From: Euperipatoides rowelli
Lineage: Eukaryota > Onychophora > Udeonychophora > Euonychophora > Peripatopsidae
DNA length: 10,052 nt
Strand: one strand, 5' to 3'
Assembly (NCBI GenBank): GCA_003024985.2
Contig: PXIH01S0000627.1
The position numbers were made by a program, and so were the translations under genes. Shown here piece after piece: positions 7,685 through 10,052 of the stretch. Each line of letters begins with the position of its first letter. Positions within the stretch are counted from its first letter, which is position 1. The notes beneath the pieces are model-generated. The model had not been told where the DNA came from, did no database searches, and saw nothing but the letters and a program-made list of their open reading frames with translations.

Positions 7685-7802
7685 TTGTTACAGGGGCAGA
7701 CACAGATACCACAACACTTTTCTAGCCCTGTCAAGTTTTTCTCGGCTTCTCGCATATCTTGATTAATTTGATCCATTCCTTCTTCGATACGGTCCAATTG
7801 TT
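7685..7802 (-). CDS. SNAP25: SNAP-25 internal exon (SNARE helix end and palmitoylation cysteine cluster)
   Basis: One internal exon of the t-SNARE SNAP-25, which with syntaxin and synaptobrevin forms the complex driving synaptic vesicle fusion at the plasma membrane. Reading minus-strand codons, it encodes [13 protein letters not shown], then [10 protein letters not shown], then [15 protein letters not shown]. The start splits a Glu codon (G|AA) and the end splits a Lys codon (AA|R). It is 118 bp, the size I recall for vertebrate SNAP25 exon 5. It covers the C-terminal half of the first SNARE helix and the start of the linker. The cysteine cluster that is palmitoylated to anchor the protein has five Cys (CC..C.C.C). 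Ref: vertebrate alternative exons 5a/5b each have four. The frame is intact with no stop. No other exon of the gene is visible in the window, so both flanking introns exceed the window edges on each side. Confidence 0.95.
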
Positions 7803-7838
7803 CTAGAAATCCACAGGTAAAAATAAATAAATAAAAAA
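7803..7838 (-). other. 3' splice acceptor and pyrimidine tract of the SNAP-25 exon
   Basis: On the minus strand, T-rich sequence (TTTATTTATTTTTACCTGTG) leads to GATTTCTAG directly before the exon's AACAATTG. AG is at 7803-7804. The intron phase is 1. The T-rich tract is partly made of a TTTA microsatellite (AAATAAATAAATAAA on the plus strand, about 7818-7833). Confidence 0.8.
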
Positions 7839-7928
7839 TTAATTAAATGTTTAATAATAAACAAATTCCACAACAACTGAGATTTGCTTTTATATGCTAA
7901 TCTTAAAAACTTTATATAGACAGTATGA

Positions 7929-7964
7929 TTGTGTGTGCGCGAGCATACACACACACACACACAA
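7929..7964. repeat. (AC)n microsatellite with a GT-rich mirror arm
   Basis: An (AC) run of 17 bases at 7947-7963. TTGTGTGTG at 7929-7937 is exactly complementary to CACACACAA at 7956-7964, so the locus can form a 9-bp hairpin with GCGCGAGCAT in the loop. Confidence 0.8.
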
Positions 7965-8466
7965 TATAAGTTTACGCTATCATAAGGTAAAATGCCAGCA
8001 GCTTATTATATTGCTAAATGAATCCCAAAAAGCAATGATTTAGGAAATTAGGGTTCTCCCAAAAAACTGTTTATCATAGTTTAAGATTAGGTTTATTAAT
8101 TTTATTACAAACAGTAAAAGTTGTAAAATTTGATTTTAAATTTATTCAAAGTAAATTCATTTTTAAAAATGAATTATCTTATTCATTTCATGGATGAAGT
8201 TTCCATTGAAATTTAATGATTTAAAAAAAAAAAAAAGAACGATTTCATGATGGTTTAAATTGTTGAATTTTTTATCTTTAAATAACGATTTGAATCCTGA
8301 TATAAAAATATCAGTGACATTTTTTTTTTAGTTTTGGATATCTGTGGAGCTTATACATTCATTAAATTAAGGAGTGATTTGTTTTAGCCTCGGACATTTA
8401 GAATTTAAAATTAAAAGTTACATTAATTAAACTTTGAATTAACGTGATGTATCATTATCGGAGTGC
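7965..8466. other. AT-rich intronic-looking DNA with palindromes
   Basis: No gene is visible. It contains a perfect 22-bp palindrome at 8154-8175, runs of A (8223-8236) and AAATTTAATGATTTAAA-type words like those in the 3498-3606 foldback. By position it would lie in the intron upstream of the SNAP-25 exon. Confidence 0.5.
8154..8175. repeat. Perfect 22-bp palindrome
   Basis: AATTCATTTTT is followed directly by its exact complement AAAAATGAATT. It is low in complexity, but perfect and unspaced. Confidence 0.8.
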
Positions 8467-8515
8467 ATCTATTATTTTTTTTTTTTTTAAAAAAACTACA
8501 TATAAAATAATAGAT
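8467..8515. repeat. 12-bp inverted repeat with homopolymer loop
   Basis: ATCTATTATTTT (8467-8478) and AAAATAATAGAT (8504-8515) are exact complements. The loop contains a T-run and an A-run that can extend the stem. Confidence 0.7.
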
Positions 8516-8653
8516 TATGCTGCTGCCTATTTAAAAAAAAATCATAATTATTTATTTTTATTATTAATTATTAGTAGCCTACAAGATGTAATGAGTAAAT
8601 TTTATAAATAATTTTATTCTCATACATATACACATGATCAAACTCTAGTAAAA

Positions 8654-8885
8654 TTAATCATGTATATGATACACATCAAAAAACAGGTAACGATCTTTAT
8701 GTGCAACAAAGAAATTCAAATTTGGGAAGTAAATCTTATATACATGCAACACCAAGATTGTGGAATAGGATACCTTTGTACATAAGTAAAGCTAATTCAT
8801 GGTGAATTTAGAAAAAGGATGTCTAAACATTTTTTAGATAGATTAATGTGACAATTTGGCTTTCGATGAATTACGGTATATATAC
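8654..8885 (+). mobile_element. LINE 3' fragment, copy 1
   Basis: The frame from 8695 reads LYVQQRNSNLGSKSYIHA and then PRLWNRIPLYISKANS, the C-terminal signature of LINE reverse-transcriptase proteins (S....P.LWN..P). After a stop at 8803-8805 the adjacent frame continues GEFRKRMSKHFLDRLM to a stop at 8849-8851, so one frameshift separates two ends of the same domain. Only the last part of ORF2 is present. The spelling differs from the 1564-3400 element, so it is another family. It is homologous to 9158-9395 in the same orientation. Homology to the second copy ends near 8885. Confidence 0.75.
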
Positions 8886-8898
8886 TAGTAATCCAGTG

Positions 8899-8917
8899 TT
8901 GGTCGAAATTCGACCAA
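8899..8917. repeat. Perfect 9-bp-arm palindrome TTGGTCGAA-A-TTCGACCAA
   Basis: Arms 8899-8907 and 8909-8917 match exactly around a single A. Both arms contain CG, so chance is less likely than for the A/T palindromes. It sits at the junction where LINE copy 1 stops and the minisatellite begins, and may mark a transposon end or a rearrangement joint. Confidence 0.75.
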
Positions 8918-8927
8918 TAAGAAAATT

Positions 8928-9008
8928 AGCCGCCACTCCTTTGTAAAAAGCCACCACAACGCTTAATTTCCTTTGTAAAAAGCCACCACTCCTTTGTAAA
9001 AAGCCACC
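8928..9008. repeat. Minisatellite, unit CCTTTGTAAAAAGCCACC
   Basis: The 18-mer occurs exactly three times: 8938-8955, 8970-8987 and 8991-9008. A partial unit GCCGCCACTCC lies just before. The last two copies are 21 bp apart (unit plus ACT). The first pair is 32 bp apart because ACAACGCTTAATTT replaces the short spacer. Exact identity implies recent amplification or homogenisation compared with the decayed LINE pieces on either side. Confidence 0.85.
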
Positions 9009-9157
9009 CGATCTCTAAACAATGAATGTTTTAATTTTATATATAAATTTTAGCTCATTGCACTCCCTCTCCATATAAACTTTAACTATGCCAAATCTCA
9101 CACTCCTCCGTGCGCCCAATATGCTTAAAAAGGGATCCAAAGTTTTCCCTTCACGTA

Positions 9158-9475
9158 TTAATATATAGATAATACATGTCAAAAATAGATAAAGATCTAT
9201 TGGTGTAACAAGAAAATTCTGGTATGGATGTAAATCTTTCGTATATGCAGCACTAAGATTGTGAATTGATACCTTTGTACATAAGAAAGGTTAACTCATT
9301 AAGTGTCTTTATAAAAGGTTGTCTAAACATAGGTTTAGATTGATTTAATGTTACAACTTTGTTTCCAATGAATTATATATGGTCATTAGTTTTTTATTTT
9401 TATTTTATTAGTAGACTATTTTTCTTTTATTATAGGTTATTTATATTTTTAGAATTTGTTGTGCCTAATAAATTT
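9158..9475 (+). mobile_element. LINE 3' fragment, copy 2, with 3' UTR
   Basis: It aligns with 8654-8885 along its first 240 bases, including GATTGTG, ATACCTTTGTACATAAG, TTGTCTAAACAT and ATGAATTA. Frames read KSFVYAALRL, then a stop, then IPLYIRKVNSLSVFIKGC in a shifted frame. After the domain, about 80 more bases of T-rich 3' UTR lead to CCTAATAAATTTATTT, which includes an AATAAA polyadenylation signal at about 9467-9472. Copy 1 lacks this tail. It is defective, like its neighbour. Confidence 0.7.
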
Positions 9476-9479
9476 ATTT

Positions 9480-10052
9480 AAAATGAGGGATCTAGAAGAG
9501 CATTGGAGGAAGATAACAAAAATTGCTCTAACTCTACAAGTAGAGTACTGATTTTATATTTGTAATTTTTTTTTGGCAGTAGGATCAAAGTTTCCTCTGC
9601 CAAACAATTTTTAATGTTCCTATTTAAATCTCTAAGAATTTATGAAAAATAAAAAGCTTTTACATTAAATTTTAGGACCGATACTAAATATTTTATGGTA
9701 ATGTAAATAATGATTTGATGAAATGTCCAGATTATAAAAAATCACATTTCAATTGACTGATTGCACTCAAAGAGAAATCCATCAATAGTTTAAACATTAC
9801 TGTAGTTGATTTAAGTGAAATATTTAATGTCAAATAACACAATAAAAAAATTATGGTTTATGGGAAAGAAGGGGGAGGAGAAAAGATTGTTTATTACAAA
9901 ACTGATGAAAATTGAACTACTGAATATTATTATGGCCTACTTTGAAGTAACAATTTTAAAAACAGAAGTTTTTTTTTTTTTATAATTTTTAATTCATATA
10001 GGCTTAATTCTATATAAATTATTCATTATAAACACATTTTTTAAAAATTTAT
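9480..10052. other. AT-rich noncoding DNA, no gene seen
   Basis: Nothing is supported on either strand. A 22-codon ATG frame at 9484-9552 (MRDLEEHWRKITKIAL...) is hydrophilic and ends at a stop, but I cannot place it. Two small hairpins, AGAGCA...TGCTCT and ACTCTACAAGTAGAGT, lie at about 9497-9546. A run of T lies near 9970. Confidence 0.5.

Noticed and set aside
7763-7960. 65-codon minus-strand open frame starting in the AC repeat
   Set aside because: It enters the SNAP-25 exon in the wrong frame and starts in a microsatellite.
8928-9008. CRISPR-like array
   Set aside because: Spacers are 3 and 14 bases, there are no cas genes, and the context is animal DNA; it is a minisatellite.
9484-9552. 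Short ATG frame MRDLEEHWRKITKIAL...
   Set aside because: 22 codons, no splice context or known family; cannot be told from chance.

Overview
The window reads as an AT-rich, repeat-dense stretch of animal nuclear DNA. I see no bacterial signatures: no operons, no Shine-Dalgarno-led ORFs, no tRNA or rRNA and no CRISPR array. The only intact piece of a conserved host gene I can recognise is one 118-bp minus-strand exon (7685-7802) of the synaptic SNARE gene SNAP-25. It is bounded by a good acceptor and donor and encodes the first SNARE helix's C-terminal part plus the palmitoylated cysteine cluster. Its sequence ([29 protein letters not shown]) looks protostome, probably arthropod. Species cannot be decided from one exon. 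By inference, most or all of the rest of the window is intronic sequence of this minus-strand gene, filled with transposon debris mostly lying on the opposite strand.

Layout: 1-1130 AT-rich sequence with no gene. 1139-1497 has an extreme strand asymmetry (8 G against 103 C in 1141-1500) and a G-quadruplex motif on the minus strand. 1564-3400 is a decayed, 5'-truncated LINE with reverse-transcriptase motifs A, B and C spread over several frames and an AATAAA-type repeat tail. 3498-3606 is an AT-rich foldback. 4015-4601 is a PIF/Harbinger-looking remnant with a MADF-like reading frame. 5336-5580 holds a strong hairpin and a small family of TGTCCTTT-containing repeats. 6093-6417 is a cluster of degenerate repeats. 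6688-7203 is a complete non-autonomous pogo/Tigger-like element with CAG...CTG ends between TA dinucleotides. It abuts a long foldback (7204-7438) whose core is a 122-nt hairpin. 7685-7802 is the SNAP-25 exon. From 7817 to 8515 come simple repeats and palindromes. From 8654 to about 9475 there are two tandem 3' fragments of a second LINE family, separated by a perfect palindrome and a 21-bp minisatellite. 9480-10052 is featureless.

The parts do not form a pathway. The one functional unit is the exon; everything else is mobile-element history around it. The points most worth a second look are the five-cysteine form of the SNAP-25 exon, the nearly G-free tract, and the long hairpin about 300 nt downstream of the exon in its transcript.
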